Positions 16,736 to 26,760 are shown, numbered from the stretch's first letter. The stretch is 64,000 nt of DNA from Chryseobacterium sp. C-71 (GCF_020911865.1 NZ_CP087131.1:2976001-3040000); one strand, 5' to 3'. Notes: generated from the sequence alone by a model not told the origin. Program-made: numbers and translations.

Positions 16736-17908
16736 ATGGAAAACGAAAATTTCGAAACCCTTGCGATAAGAACCCAAACGGAGAGATCTCAATTTGATGA
16801 ACACTCTACGCCTTTGTATCTTACTTCAAGCTTTGTTTTTGAAGATGCAGAAGATATGAGAGCGAGTTTTGCCGAAGAAAAATCAAAAAATCTATACAGC
16901 CGATTTTCAAATCCGAACGTTACAGAATTTACAGATAAGATCGTCAAAATGGAAGGTGCAGAAGCAGGTTATGCTTTCGCAACGGGAATGGCTGCAATTT
17001 ATTCCACATTTGCAACATTGCTCAATGCAGGAGATCATATTGTAAGCTGTCAGTCAGTTTTCGGATCTACGCACACTTTGTTCACAAAATATTTTCCAAA
17101 ATGGAATATCGAAACCACATATTTCAAAGCTGAGGATTCTGAAAATGTAGAAAAATACATCAAACCCAATACAAAAATCCTGTATCTGGAAACGCCGACT
17201 AATCCGGCAATTGAAATTTTAGACTTAGAATTTTTTGGTCAGATTGCCAAAAAACACAATCTGATTTTTATTGTCGATAACTGTTTTGCAACACCTTACC
17301 TTCAGCAACCAATCAAGTATGGAGCAGATATTGTGGTGCATTCTGCAACGAAACTGATTGACGGACAAGGTAGAGTTTTGGGTGGAGTAGCGGTCGGAAA
17401 AGAAGATCTTATCAGAGAAATTTATCTTTTCGCAAGAAATACAGGTCCTGCAATGTCACCATTCAACGCTTGGGTTTTATCAAAAAGCTTGGAAACTTTA
17501 GCAATCCGTGTAGAAAGACATTGCGAAAACGCTTTGAAGGTCGCCGAATTTTTAGAAAATCATCCGAATGTTGAATTGGTAAAATATCCGTTTCTAAAGT
17601 CACATCCGAGTTATGAGATTGCCAAAAAACAAATGAAGCTAGGCGGAAATGTTGTCGCTTTTGAAATTAAAGGCGGAATTGAAGGCGGAAGAAACTTTTT
17701 AGATAAAATAAAAATGTGCTCGCTGTCTGCCAATCTTGGTGATACGAGAACAATTGTGACACATCCCGCATCTACAACGCACTCCAAACTTTCCGATGAA
17801 GAAAGAAATGAAGTGGGGATTACTGCAGGATTGGTTCGTTGTTCGGTAGGTTTAGAAAATGTGGATGATATTATAAAAGATTTAAAACAAGCGTTGGCTG
17901 AAGAATAA
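16736..17908 (+). CDS. metZ: O-acyl-homoserine sulfhydrylase (trans-sulfuration PLP enzyme)
   Basis: A 390-residue PLP-dependent enzyme of the Cys/Met metabolism family. The substrate and cofactor motifs are all present: SRFSNPNVTEF, FATGMAAIYSTFATLLNAGDH, YLETPTNPAIEI, VDNCFATPYLQQP, and the PLP lysine in HSATKLIDGQGRVLGG (Lys206). NTGPAMSPFNAWVLSKSLETL and LGDTRTIVTHPASTTH also fit. The IDGQGR variant is typical of O-succinylhomoserine/O-acetylhomoserine sulfhydrylases (MetZ/MetY) rather than cystathionine synthases. It would combine sulfide with the product of MetX to form homocysteine, which the downstream MetH methylates. Cystathionine gamma-synthase is the main alternative name. Confidence 0.88.
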   Translation: MENENFETLAIRTQTERSQFDEHSTPLYLTSSFVFEDAEDMRASFAEEKSKNLYSRFSNPNVTEFTDKIVKMEGAEAGYAFATGMAAIYSTFATLLNAGDHIVSCQSVFGSTHTLFTKYFPKWNIETTYFKAEDSENVEKYIKPNTKILYLETPTNPAIEILDLEFFGQIAKKHNLIFIVDNCFATPYLQQPIKYGADIVVHSATKLIDGQGRVLGGVAVGKEDLIREIYLFARNTGPAMSPFNAWVLSKSLETLAIRVERHCENALKVAEFLENHPNVELVKYPFLKSHPSYEIAKKQMKLGGNVVAFEIKGGIEGGRNFLDKIKMCSLSANLGDTRTIVTHPASTTHSKLSDEERNEVGITAGLVRCSVGLENVDDIIKDLKQALAEE

Positions 17909-17950
17909 ATAAAATTAGGAGCAAGACAAGTAGTCTTCAAAACAAAAGTC

Positions 17951-18018
17951 TCACCCGCTGTCCGCTATATCTTTTTTGTTTTGAGAAAACAAAAAAGGAT
18001 GCCGCTTCCATCGGGGCT
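17951..18018. repeat. Conserved-looking intergenic hairpin element between metZ and metH
   Basis: The 204-base gap between metZ and metH holds a structured element: CCGCTGTCCGC, then an 11-bp stem TTTTTTGTTTT / AAAACAAAAAA at 17972-17996 with loop GAG, then GCCGCTTCCATCGGGGC. Its layout is shared by a second element at 59481-59559 (CCGC, a T-run/A-run stem, then GGGGC). I see no start codon or gene inside. Being in an operon, the stem may terminate or attenuate transcription. Confidence 0.6.
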
Positions 18019-18112
18019 ATGTTGAAGATTTGTTCTTCGGTTCAACGATAAAAGAACGTTTTTGGGCTTCGGAAACTTGGGAATGTTACCAATAAAATAT
18101 GTCATAATAAAA

Positions 18113-19123
18113 ATGAAAAATTCAAAACAATTATATAAAGTATTGCAAGAACGCATTCTCATTCTCGATGGAGCAATGGGAACGATGCTTCAGCGATATA
18201 AATTTCAGGAAGAAGATTACCGTGGAGAGCGTTTCAAAGACTGGGAACATCCGGTGCAGGGAAATAATGACCTTCTTTCGTTGACACAACCGGAAGCGAT
18301 TGAGGAAGTTCACAGAAAATACCTTGAAGCTGGAGCTGATATTCTGGAAACCAATACGTTTTCGGGAACAACTATCGCAATGGCAGACTATCACATGGAA
18401 GGTTTGGTGTACGAACTGAACTATGAATCCGCAAAGATTGCCAGAAAAGTTTGTGATGAGTTCACCGCTAAAAATCCTGACAAGCCGAGATTTGTTGCAG
18501 GATCAATTGGACCAACCAACAGAACGGCAAGTTTAAGTCCGGATGTTAATGATCCCGGCTACCGCGCAATTACTTTTGAAGAGTTGAGATTGGCTTACAA
18601 ACAACAGTCAGAGGCTTTGTTGGATGGTGGTTCAGATATTCTTTTAGTCGAAACAATTTTTGACACGCTGAATGCAAAAGCGGCCTTGTTTGCCATCGAT
18701 GAAATTCAGGAAGAAAGAGGAATTGAAATCCCAATCATGGTTTCCGGAACGATTACCGATGCTTCAGGAAGAACCTTGAGCGGACAAACGGCAGAAGCAT
18801 TTTTAATTTCAGTTTCCCATTTAAATTTATTAAGTGTAGGATTCAACTGCGCTTTGGGAGCCAATCAGTTAACGCCGTACTTAGAAACACTGGCTCACAA
18901 CTCCGAATTTTGTGTTTCTGCATATCCAAATGCGGGATTACCCAATGCATTCGGACAATACGACGAGTCGCCGGAGCAAATGGCAAGTCAGATTAAAGAA
19001 TATGTGGAAAAAGGATTGATCAATATCATCGGTGGATGTTGCGGAACGACTCCGGAACACATCAAAGCAATTGCCGATTTGGTAGAAAAATATGAGCCGA
19101 GAAAATTTAATGTAACAGCATAA
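18113..19123 (+). CDS. metH: Methionine synthase, homocysteine-binding half (split MetH, N-terminal part)
   Basis: A 336-residue homocysteine S-methyltransferase domain, the first of the four modules of cobalamin-dependent methionine synthase. Conserved segments are [44 protein letters not shown] and [14 protein letters not shown]. The three zinc-binding cysteines are Cys246 in GFNCALGA and Cys309-Cys310 in [10 protein letters not shown]. The ATG at 18113 starts the usual N-terminus; in-frame codons further upstream lie in the repeat region. The remaining modules are encoded by the next gene, 91 bases on. Two-gene metH occurs in Flavobacteriia, and no frameshift is needed to explain it. Confidence 0.93.
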   Translation: MKNSKQLYKVLQERILILDGAMGTMLQRYKFQEEDYRGERFKDWEHPVQGNNDLLSLTQPEAIEEVHRKYLEAGADILETNTFSGTTIAMADYHMEGLVYELNYESAKIARKVCDEFTAKNPDKPRFVAGSIGPTNRTASLSPDVNDPGYRAITFEELRLAYKQQSEALLDGGSDILLVETIFDTLNAKAALFAIDEIQEERGIEIPIMVSGTITDASGRTLSGQTAEAFLISVSHLNLLSVGFNCALGANQLTPYLETLAHNSEFCVSAYPNAGLPNAFGQYDESPEQMASQIKEYVEKGLINIIGGCCGTTPEHIKAIADLVEKYEPRKFNVTA

Positions 19124-19214
19124 CAATTTTATCCATGTGACAATTATTGTTATTCTAAGTGAATAAAAAGCCTAATTGGTAAACTGTTACATTGATGCAT
19201 TGCTAAATTAAACT

Positions 19215-21881
19215 ATGAAATATTTAAAATTATCAGGCCTCGAGCCTTTGATTATAACGCCGGAAAGTAATTTCATCAATGTTGGTGAAAGAACCAATGT
19301 TGCCGGATCCAAAAAGTTTTTAAGGTTAATTAAAGAAGAGAAATTTTCTGAAGCTTTAGATATTGCAAGAGATCAGGTTGATGGAGGTGCGCAAATTCTT
19401 GATGTGAATTTTGATGACGGTCTGATTGATGGGAAAGCTTCCATGATCAAATTCCTGAATCTTATCGGTTCCGAACCGGATATTTCCAAAATCCCAATCA
19501 TGGTCGATTCTTCCAAATGGGAAATTTTGGAAGCTGGTTTGCAAGTTGTTCAGGGGAAATGTGTGGTGAATTCCATCAGTTTAAAAGAAGGAAAAGAAGA
19601 ATTCGTAAAACACGCCAAAGCCATCAAAAGATACGGAGCGGCGGTTATCGTTATGGCCTTCGATGAGGTCGGGCAAGCCGATAATTATGAAAGAAGATTG
19701 GAAATTACCAAACGTTCTTACGATATTTTGGTGGATGAGGTTAAATTTCCTGCTGAAGATATTATTTTCGATTTAAATATATTTCCCGTTGCAACCGGAA
19801 TGGACGAACACCGTCGCAACGCAATCGATTTCATTGAAGCTACACGTTGGGTAAGACAAAATCTTCCGCATGCTTCGGTGAGCGGTGGGGTTTCCAATGT
19901 TTCGTTCTCTTTCCGTGGAAATGATACCGTACGTGAGGCGATGCACTCAGTTTTTCTTTATCACGCAATTCAGGCTGGAATGAATATCGGAATTGTAAAT
20001 CCGGCAATGCTTGAGGTTTATGATCAGATCAATAAAGAACTTTTAGAGCTTGTAGAAGATGTAATTCTCGACAAAAGAGAAGATGCAACCGAACGGCTCT
20101 TAGATTATTCTGAACGAAATAAATCGGTTAAAAAAGAAAAAGTTGAGGAGCTGGAATGGCGTACATATCCGCTGCAGGAAAGAATCACACATTCTTTAGT
20201 TAAAGGTATCGACCGTTTTATTGAAGAAGATGTAGAAGAAGCCAGATTGCTTGCTGACCGTCCTCTTCACGTCATCGAAGTCAATCTGATGACCGGAATG
20301 GGTGTTGTCGGAGATTTATTTGGTGCAGGAAAAATGTTCCTTCCGCAGGTAGTGAAATCTGCCCGTGTGATGAAAAAAGCGGTTGCTTATTTACAGCCAT
20401 TTATTGAAGCTGAAAAAGACGTAGCTCAGAAACCCAACGGAAAAATTTTGATGGCAACCGTAAAAGGCGATGTTCATGATATTGGAAAAAATATTGTGAG
20501 CGTAGTATTGGGTTGTAATAACTACGATATTGTCGATTTGGGCGTGATGGTTCCTGCAGAGAAAATTATTCAGGCAGCCATTGATCACAACGTGGATGTT
20601 ATTGGTTTGAGCGGATTGATTACCCCAAGTCTAGATGAAATGGTCTACATCGCTTCAGAATTGGAAAGACAGAATTTAAATTTCCCCTTATTGATCGGTG
20701 GTGCAACGACTTCGAAAGCGCATACTGCCGTAAAGATTGATTTAAAATATAAAAATGCTGTCGTTCACGTCAATGATGCTTCCAGAGCGGTCAACGTGGT
20801 AAGTTCATTGCTTGGAGACCGAAATAAGGAATATGTTGATGATTTAAAAAATGACTATTCAGATTTTAGAGAAAAATTCCTGAACAGGCAGGTTGATAAA
20901 AACTACGTTTCGATCGAAGATGCCCGAAAAGATAAGCTTAAAATCGATTGGGAGAAAGAAGAAATTTTCACGCCAAATAATTTAGGAATTCAGGTTTTTG
21001 AAAATCAGGATCTGGAAGAACTGATTCCTTTTATCGACTGGTCGCCGTTTTTCAGAAGCTGGGATCTCCATGGGAAATATCCGAATATTTTTGATGATGA
21101 GGTTGTTGGCGAGCAGGCAAAAGAACTGTTTGCAGACGGGCAGAAAATTTTAAGGAAGATTGTTGACGAAAAGCTTTTAGTAGCAAAAGCAATTTTTGGA
21201 ATTTTTAAAGCCAATTCAAACGAAACTGATGATATTTTAATCTATGATGAAAATGATCAGGAGAAAGTGAAATTTTTAACTTTAAGGCAACAGGTTCAGA
21301 AATCAAAAGGCAAAGATTATATCGCATTAAGCGACTTTATAGCGCCAAAAAGTACAGGGAAAACCGATTACATGGGCGCTTTCTGCGTCTGCACAGGTTT
21401 CGGAACTGATGAATTATCTGATCAATATGAAAAAGACAACGATGATTATAATGCCATCATGGTAAAAGCAATTGCCGACCGTTTTGCTGAAGCTTACGCC
21501 GAATTTTTGCATAAAAAAGTTCGAACAGAATATTGGGGCTACGCCAATCAGGAAAATTTAAGCAACGAAGATTTAATTGCTGAAAAATACAAGGGAATTC
21601 GTCCGGCTCCGGGATATCCGGCTTGTCCGGATCATTTGGAAAAACATGCCATTTGGGATTTGTTGAAAGTGGAAGAAAACATCGGAGTTTATCTTACTGA
21701 AAGTTTAGCGATGTTCCCGACAGCTGCTGTTTCTGGATATTATTTTGGAAGTCCGCATGCAAAATATTTCGGCTTAGGAAAAATTTCAGAAGACCAATTG
21801 AAAGAATATTCCCAAAGAAAAGGAATTTCTTTACAGGAAGCTAGAAAATGGCTGAACCCTAATTTAGCAGATGGATTTTAA
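19215..21881 (+). CDS. metH: Methionine synthase, folate/cobalamin/activation part (split MetH)
   Basis: An 888-residue protein holding the rest of cobalamin-dependent methionine synthase. Residues about 10-290 are the pterin-binding domain ([39 protein letters not shown]). Residues about 310-400 are the cobalamin cap. The B12 domain carries [16 protein letters not shown] with the axial His near residue 421, plus [13 protein letters not shown] and [13 protein letters not shown]. The last 300 residues form the SAM-dependent activation domain ([12 protein letters not shown] and [16 protein letters not shown]). It methylates homocysteine together with the preceding homocysteine-binding protein. 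The next gene begins 3 bases after its stop, an arrangement suggestive of translational coupling. Confidence 0.95.
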   Translation: MKYLKLSGLEPLIITPESNFINVGERTNVAGSKKFLRLIKEEKFSEALDIARDQVDGGAQILDVNFDDGLIDGKASMIKFLNLIGSEPDISKIPIMVDSSKWEILEAGLQVVQGKCVVNSISLKEGKEEFVKHAKAIKRYGAAVIVMAFDEVGQADNYERRLEITKRSYDILVDEVKFPAEDIIFDLNIFPVATGMDEHRRNAIDFIEATRWVRQNLPHASVSGGVSNVSFSFRGNDTVREAMHSVFLYHAIQAGMNIGIVNPAMLEVYDQINKELLELVEDVILDKREDATERLLDYSERNKSVKKEKVEELEWRTYPLQERITHSLVKGIDRFIEEDVEEARLLADRPLHVIEVNLMTGMGVVGDLFGAGKMFLPQVVKSARVMKKAVAYLQPFIEAEKDVAQKPNGKILMATVKGDVHDIGKNIVSVVLGCNNYDIVDLGVMVPAEKIIQAAIDHNVDVIGLSGLITPSLDEMVYIASELERQNLNFPLLIGGATTSKAHTAVKIDLKYKNAVVHVNDASRAVNVVSSLLGDRNKEYVDDLKNDYSDFREKFLNRQVDKNYVSIEDARKDKLKIDWEKEEIFTPNNLGIQVFENQDLEELIPFIDWSPFFRSWDLHGKYPNIFDDEVVGEQAKELFADGQKILRKIVDEKLLVAKAIFGIFKANSNETDDILIYDENDQEKVKFLTLRQQVQKSKGKDYIALSDFIAPKSTGKTDYMGAFCVCTGFGTDELSDQYEKDNDDYNAIMVKAIADRFAEAYAEFLHKKVRTEYWGYANQENLSNEDLIAEKYKGIRPAPGYPACPDHLEKHAIWDLLKVEENIGVYLTESLAMFPTAAVSGYYFGSPHAKYFGLGKISEDQLKEYSQRKGISLQEARKWLNPNLADGF

Positions 21882-21884
21882 ATT

Positions 21885-23297
21885 ATGGGAAGAGAATTAA
21901 TAGAAAATGTTTTTCAAAAATTTGAAAAACATTTAAATATTGAGAATAACAATAGGATTGTTTTCTCTGGGAAATTTGGAATTGGAAAATCTTATTTTTT
22001 GAATGAATTTTTTAGTGACGAAAAATATGAAAAAGAGTATTTTCCAATTTTTATAAATCCAGTAAATTATTCAGTTTCAAATAATCAAGATATTTTTGAA
22101 TTGATAAAGTTTGATATATTATTTCAGATTCTAGAAAAAAACATTATTGACTTTGAAGATTTTGATTTTCCAACAGGAAATTTAGTTTATCAATATTTTT
22201 CAAATAAATTTTTGAATGATTTTATTTCAAATATAGATTTATTAGGAGAAACGGTTATTGAAGAACAATTACCTAAATCTTATTCAATAATCAAAAATGT
22301 AGGGAAATTACTTTCAAAAATTTCTGAAATTAACAAAGGTGATTTTGATAATTTCAAAAAAGAAATAGAATCAGATCCAGATTTAAAAATTATTAAAAAT
22401 TTTTTTGATAAAGAAGAATTAAAAATTGGTTCTCTTTATGAAAATAATGCAGTTTCTCAGCTCATTTATAAATTAATAAAAGATATTGAAACGAGAACTG
22501 AAAAGAAACCTGTTTTGGTTATTGATGATTTAGATAGAATTGATCCTGAGCACATCTTTAGAATCTTAAACATCTTCTCTGCACACGATAAATTGGGTGA
22601 AAATAAATTTGGATTTGAGAAGGTCATTTTAGTTTGTGATATAAATAATATTAAACATATTTATCATCATTTTTACGGAGAGCATGTTGATTTTTTTGGA
22701 TACATAAATAAATTTTATTCTTTAGAAGTTTTTGAATATTCGAATAAAGATTATGCAAAGTGGTTTAATGAAAATTTTAAAGAAGATGCTTATAGAAATG
22801 GCAATATTGATTTTTTAGGCTACATACTGTCAGATGCTATTTCAAAAAATTATATTTCTGCAAGACAGTTGTTTAATGACGATTTCTCAAGAAAAGGTGT
22901 GACAAATTTTTATAATTTTAGTAATTCTCAAAATTACGATGTATTATTCAAGCATAAATATATAAATACATTCTCTCTTTTTAAAAGCACATATATACTA
23001 CTCAAGACTATAATTCGATATTTTGGTGATTCGAATAATTTTATAAAATATGTGCAAAACGTTGAATTTAATCAATTGTCAAAATACCAGAATGTAGTTG
23101 GAGAACTATACCTATTTATAGATTTCAAAAAGGAAAAAAATGAGGATAGCAACAATAGTCTCCTTGTTACCCCATACAAGTTTAGCATAAATTATAAGCA
23201 TGGAAGATTTGAGTTTACTGGTGATTTTGTTAATGCTGATCTAAAATCTCTTTTAATAGATGCAATTGTGCAGTATAATGAAATAATAGAAATTTAA
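21885..23297 (+). CDS. KAP-type P-loop NTPase embedded in the methionine operon
   Basis: A 470-residue P-loop protein with no evident link to methionine synthesis. Walker A is SGKFGIGKSYFL at residues 28-39. Walker B is PVLVIDDLDRIDPEHI near residues 204-220, and the DDLDRI form is typical of KAP-family NTPases. I see only weakly hydrophobic stretches and no clear membrane helices in the long insert between the motifs. The C-terminal 200 residues are not recognised. Base composition is clearly more A/T-rich than metH and metF (long runs of AAT, ATT, TTT codons). It begins 3 bases after metH and ends 15 bases before metF. Relatives of this NTPase class occur in phage-exclusion and other defence loci, so a cargo or defence role is possible. 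That role is inference. Confidence 0.8.
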   Translation: MGRELIENVFQKFEKHLNIENNNRIVFSGKFGIGKSYFLNEFFSDEKYEKEYFPIFINPVNYSVSNNQDIFELIKFDILFQILEKNIIDFEDFDFPTGNLVYQYFSNKFLNDFISNIDLLGETVIEEQLPKSYSIIKNVGKLLSKISEINKGDFDNFKKEIESDPDLKIIKNFFDKEELKIGSLYENNAVSQLIYKLIKDIETRTEKKPVLVIDDLDRIDPEHIFRILNIFSAHDKLGENKFGFEKVILVCDINNIKHIYHHFYGEHVDFFGYINKFYSLEVFEYSNKDYAKWFNENFKEDAYRNGNIDFLGYILSDAISKNYISARQLFNDDFSRKGVTNFYNFSNSQNYDVLFKHKYINTFSLFKSTYILLKTIIRYFGDSNNFIKYVQNVEFNQLSKYQNVVGELYLFIDFKKEKNEDSNNSLLVTPYKFSINYKHGRFEFTGDFVNADLKSLLIDAIVQYNEIIEI

Positions 23298-23312
23298 CTA
23301 GAATATAATTAA

Positions 23313-24269
23313 ATGAAAATCACAGATCATATAAAAAACGCCAATGGCAAAACTCTTTTCTCCCTTGAAGTAGTTCCGCCTCAAAAGGGAATTGGGATTG
23401 AAGATTTATATAAAAATATAGACCCTTTGATGGAATTTAAGCCTCCATTTATCGATGTAACGACTTCACGAGAAGAATATATTTATATCGACAAAGGAAA
23501 CGGCTTGATGGAACGCCGAATTACAAGAATGCGTCCTGGAACTTTGGGGATTTGTGCGGCTATTCAGCATAAATATAATGTTGATACCGTTCCACACTTG
23601 CTTTGTGGTGGTTTTACGAAAGAAGAAACAGAATATCTTTTGGTAGACTGTATGTACTTGGGAATCGATAATATCATGGCGCTTCGTGGGGATGCAATGA
23701 AAGGTCACCAATATTTTGAAGCCACTCCTGGAGGTCATGCAAGCGCAATGGAGTTAGTAAACCAGATCAATAATTTGGGAAGAGGGAAATATCTTCATGA
23801 TGAGCAAATTTGTGATGATCACAACAAATTCTGCATCGGAGTTGCCGGTTATCCTGAAAAACACATGGAAGCGCCGTCAATGAATTACGATCTGAAATGG
23901 CTGAAACAAAAAGTAGATGCCGGTGCAGATTACATCGTCACCCAAATGTTTTTTGATAACAAAAAGTATATCGAGTTTGTAACTAAAGCCCGTGAAATGG
24001 GCATTACAGTTCCAATTATTCCAGGAATTAAACCGATTGCAACAAAAAAACATTTGAAACTGTTGCCACAAGTTTTCAAAATAGATTTACCTGAAGATTT
24101 AATCAATGCCGTAGAAAGCGCAAAAAATAATGAAGCCGTAAAACAAATTGGTGTAGAATGGGCGATCAGCCAATGCAAAGAACTGCTTGATTTTGGAGTT
24201 CCCGTACTGCATTTTTACTCGATGGGTAAAAGTGATAATATTAAAAAAGTGGCTGGAGAGCTGTTTTAA
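23313..24269 (+). CDS. metF: 5,10-methylenetetrahydrofolate reductase
   Basis: A 318-residue FAD-dependent reductase that makes the 5-methyltetrahydrofolate used by MetH. The TIM-barrel family motifs are visible: TLFSLEVVPPQKG at the N-terminus with the catalytic Glu, PFIDVTTS, TVPHLLCGGFTKEETEYLL, DNIMALRGDA, FCIGVAGYPEKH, and ADYIVTQMFFDNKKYIEFV followed by VPIIPGIKPI. The length is normal. It is the last gene of the methionine run and is followed by an intrinsic terminator shared with the convergent gene. Confidence 0.95.
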   Translation: MKITDHIKNANGKTLFSLEVVPPQKGIGIEDLYKNIDPLMEFKPPFIDVTTSREEYIYIDKGNGLMERRITRMRPGTLGICAAIQHKYNVDTVPHLLCGGFTKEETEYLLVDCMYLGIDNIMALRGDAMKGHQYFEATPGGHASAMELVNQINNLGRGKYLHDEQICDDHNKFCIGVAGYPEKHMEAPSMNYDLKWLKQKVDAGADYIVTQMFFDNKKYIEFVTKAREMGITVPIIPGIKPIATKKHLKLLPQVFKIDLPEDLINAVESAKNNEAVKQIGVEWAISQCKELLDFGVPVLHFYSMGKSDNIKKVAGELF

Positions 24270-24290
24270 ATAGTTAGTACAAGTGAAGAG

Positions 24291-24323
24291 ATAAGGCTTT
24301 AGAAATTTTTCTAAAGCCTTATT
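24291..24323. terminator. Intrinsic terminator after metF, probably bidirectional
   Basis: The stem AATAAGGCTTTAGAAA is mirrored by TTTCTAAAGCCTTATT around a short T-rich loop at 24291-24323. It lies 22 bases after the metF stop and directly before the stop of the convergent minus-strand gene, so it can serve both. Confidence 0.85.
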
Positions 24324-24325
24324 GT

Positions 24326-24811
24326 TTATATTTCGTTTTGATATTTTAAAAGTTGATCAAAAACACTTTTTGTAGTAGGTTTTGAAGAGTTGGTATTAAA
24401 AATAAACATTCCGCTGTCTATGTTGAAAAAGTATTTTTTGGTGTCGTCGCTTACTGAAAACCATTTCAAAAGACCATTTACGAGATTGATATCTTCCCAT
24501 TTAATCGAGCATTCATCTAAATTAAAGATGTGCGGGTTTTGATTTAAAGTGTCTCTGAAAATAATCTTTCGCTCTTCTACATAAATAATTCCGCTTCCCT
24601 GAAATGCTTTCAGTTTAAAGAACTCATTTTGAGTATTTCCCATATTGTAACGTACAAAAGCATAATATTCGGGTGTTCCAATTTGTTCTAAAAGAATTTT
24701 TTGTTTCTTCTTTCTGCTTTGGGCAGCTAAATAAGCAATCAGAAAAATAATTGCAGGAATAGATAAGATGAAAAAAAGAAATACAATAAAGAAAAAAACT
24801 AATGAATCCAT
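24326..24811 (-). CDS. Hypothetical membrane-anchored protein
   Basis: A 161-residue protein I do not recognise. The first 30 residues are a strong membrane helix (LVFFFIVFLFFILSIPAIIFLIAYLAA) followed by a basic patch (RKKKQK). The remaining 125 residues are soluble and beta-rich, with alternating patterns such as GSGIIYVEERKIIFRDTL and KWFSVSDDTKKYFFNID that would suit a PH-like or similar small beta domain. It is 17 bases downstream of the GNAT-like gene on the same strand, so the two probably form an operon. Confidence 0.6.
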   Translation of the reverse strand: MDSLVFFFIVFLFFILSIPAIIFLIAYLAAQSRKKKQKILLEQIGTPEYYAFVRYNMGNTQNEFFKLKAFQGSGIIYVEERKIIFRDTLNQNPHIFNLDECSIKWEDINLVNGLLKWFSVSDDTKKYFFNIDSGMFIFNTNSSKPTTKSVFDQLLKYQNEI

Positions 24812-24828
24812 AATTATGTTTTTATAAT

Positions 24829-25983
24829 TTAAACCGTTGGGTGCTTCTCAAACTCTTTGGTTCTATCAAATAAATACCTAAAAGTCGCCAGTTTTCTTGT
24901 CACTTCAGTTTCCAGATGTTTCGCAAGACCCAGCATTTTTGGGTTGAAATCACCAATCCACTGCATTTCAAAATCTTCAAAATTAGTTGCCACTCGGAAG
25001 TGGTTGGCCGCTTCCACGATGAGGTAACCTTCTACGCCTTTGTTTTGCCATTCCGGAAGAACTCCAAAAATTAAACCAACAAATTTAGAATTGTGCTTGA
25101 AAGTTTTATAATATAGAAATTTCAGTTTGTCCCAAAATCCAAATTTTCCATCTAAATATTTAAACCATTGATTCAAATCAGGAATATTAATCCACATCGC
25201 AACCGGATTCCCACTTTCGTAAGCAAACCATGCAATATGTTCATTCATTACAGGTTTCATATTGTTGAAGAGCTTTTTTACATCATTCAGCGACATTTGC
25301 TTTCCACCTCCGTGGCTTTCCCAGGATTTGTTGTAAATGGTGTAGAAATCTTCGGCAAACTTATTCATATTCGCTTTTGTGACGCGTTTTGAAGAAAAAT
25401 TTTCATTTTTAGAATGCTTGGCGTGCATGATATTGAAAATCCTTGAAGTAGGAGCGTGAGCTTTTCTGCTGAAACATAACTGATTAAAATAAATTTCAAA
25501 TCCGTAATTCTCAAAAAGCTCTTTGTAGTAAGGATAATTGTAATTCATTCCGTACAAAGGTTCAGAGAAACCTTCAATCAGAACACCCCAGAATTTATCA
25601 CGTTCTCCGAAATTAATCGAACCATCCATCGCTTCCATTCCTCTTTCCTGAAGCCAGTTTTTACAATGGTCAAAAATAAAATTGGCTGTTTCCTGATCAT
25701 TGATACAGTCGAAAAAACCAATTCCACCTGTGGGTTGCTTTTCGATGTATTGCTTGTTTACAAAAACGGCAACTTTTCCTACAGTCTCACCTTTTTCATT
25801 TTTAAATAAAAAACGCTTGCTTTCACCATTTGCAAAGCATTTGTTAATATTGTTGTCAAAAACGCTCTCAATGTCTTTATCTAATGGTCGGATATACGAT
25901 TTATCGCCTTTGTAAAGTCTGGCAGGAAACTCCAGAAACTCCTTCTTTTGTGCGTTATTCAGTACTTCTTCTACAGTGACCAT
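24829..25983 (-). CDS. GNAT-fold (acyl-CoA N-acyltransferase superfamily) protein
   Basis: A 384-residue cytoplasmic protein with the layout of a double GNAT-like fold often left as hypothetical in Bacteroidota. The N-terminal part contains FPARLYKGDKSYIRPLDKDI and GKVAVFVNKQYIEKQ. The middle part has MDGSINFGERDKFWGVLIEG, and the C-terminal part IAWFAYESGNPVAMWINIPD with LIFGVLPEWQNKGVEGYLI, which looks like the acetyl-CoA-binding segment of GNAT enzymes (xxQNKGVE replacing the usual Q/RxxGxG/A). The substrate is unknown. It is divergent from folE with a 98-base gap. Confidence 0.7.
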   Translation of the reverse strand: MVTVEEVLNNAQKKEFLEFPARLYKGDKSYIRPLDKDIESVFDNNINKCFANGESKRFLFKNEKGETVGKVAVFVNKQYIEKQPTGGIGFFDCINDQETANFIFDHCKNWLQERGMEAMDGSINFGERDKFWGVLIEGFSEPLYGMNYNYPYYKELFENYGFEIYFNQLCFSRKAHAPTSRIFNIMHAKHSKNENFSSKRVTKANMNKFAEDFYTIYNKSWESHGGGKQMSLNDVKKLFNNMKPVMNEHIAWFAYESGNPVAMWINIPDLNQWFKYLDGKFGFWDKLKFLYYKTFKHNSKFVGLIFGVLPEWQNKGVEGYLIVEAANHFRVATNFEDFEMQWIGDFNPKMLGLAKHLETEVTRKLATFRYLFDRTKEFEKHPTV

Positions 25984-26057
25984 AATATTTTAGAATAATA
26001 GATGTGAAAGGTAATTCAAATTTGAGCTAAATTAAAATATAGAATTAATTTTATCCG

Positions 26058-26065
26058 TATTTTTG
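26058..26065 (+). promoter_or_regulatory. -7 promoter box of folE
   Basis: TATTTTTG matches TAnnTTTG, 16 bases before the folE start codon. No clear -33 TTG is seen at the expected distance, so the call rests on the -7 box and position. Confidence 0.45.
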
Positions 26066-26081
26066 TTGCAAAATAAATAAA

Positions 26082-26750
26082 ATGGTTGATTTTACCGATA
26101 ACGATGATGATATTTTCACAGGGAAAGAGCATACGCCCATCCGTGAAGATGCTTTTGAGAAATCGCCACAGGAAAAAATAGAAAAAATTACCCAGCTTTT
26201 TGGAGAAATCATGGAAACTTTGGGTCTTGATATGACCGACGATTCTTTGAAAGATTCTCCGAAACGTGTTGCTAAAATGTATGTAAATGAAATTTTTGGA
26301 GGACTTCTTCCTGAGAATAAACCAGGAATTTCTACATTTTCAAACAAATATAAGTACCGTCAGATGTTGGTGGAAAAGGATATTACGGTATATTCATTTT
26401 GTGAACACCACTTTTTGCCAATCATCGGAAGAGCTCATGTTGCTTATATTTCAAGTGGTGACGTGATCGGACTTTCTAAGATCAACAGAATTGTAGATTA
26501 TTATGCAAAAAGACCACAGGTTCAGGAGAGATTGACGATGCAGATTGTTGATGCTTTAAAAGATGCCCTAGGAACTCAAAATGTTGCCTGCATTATTGAT
26601 GCAAAACATCTTTGCGTAAATTGCAGAGGAATAAAAGACACCGCAAGTTCAACCATCACAGCTGAATTAAGCGGAATCTTCAGAACCAATCCTATTACGA
26701 GGCAAGAGTTTCTGCATTATGTAGGAAGTCATGCTAAACTTGATTATTAG
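26082..26750 (+). CDS. folE: GTP cyclohydrolase I
   Basis: A 222-residue enzyme that converts GTP to 7,8-dihydroneopterin triphosphate, the first step to folate. Zinc ligands and catalytic residues are present in YSFCEHHFLPIIGRAHVAYI and in KHLCVNCRGIKD (second zinc Cys). The substrate motif GLSKINRIVDYYAKRPQVQERL is also intact. The N-terminal acidic extension (DNDDDIFTGKEHTPIRED) is normal for Bacteroidota. Its product supports the folate used by MetF and MetH nearby, though no operon link exists. It is followed 10 bases later by a broken DinB gene. Confidence 0.95.
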   Translation: MVDFTDNDDDIFTGKEHTPIREDAFEKSPQEKIEKITQLFGEIMETLGLDMTDDSLKDSPKRVAKMYVNEIFGGLLPENKPGISTFSNKYKYRQMLVEKDITVYSFCEHHFLPIIGRAHVAYISSGDVIGLSKINRIVDYYAKRPQVQERLTMQIVDALKDALGTQNVACIIDAKHLCVNCRGIKDTASSTITAELSGIFRTNPITRQEFLHYVGSHAKLDY

Positions 26751-26760
26751 TTTATTGTAA

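Noticed and set aside
18113..21881. Frameshift or nonsense break in metH
   Set aside because: The two parts are separated by 91 bases, each has its own start, and the split falls exactly between modules, so two genes are the simpler reading.
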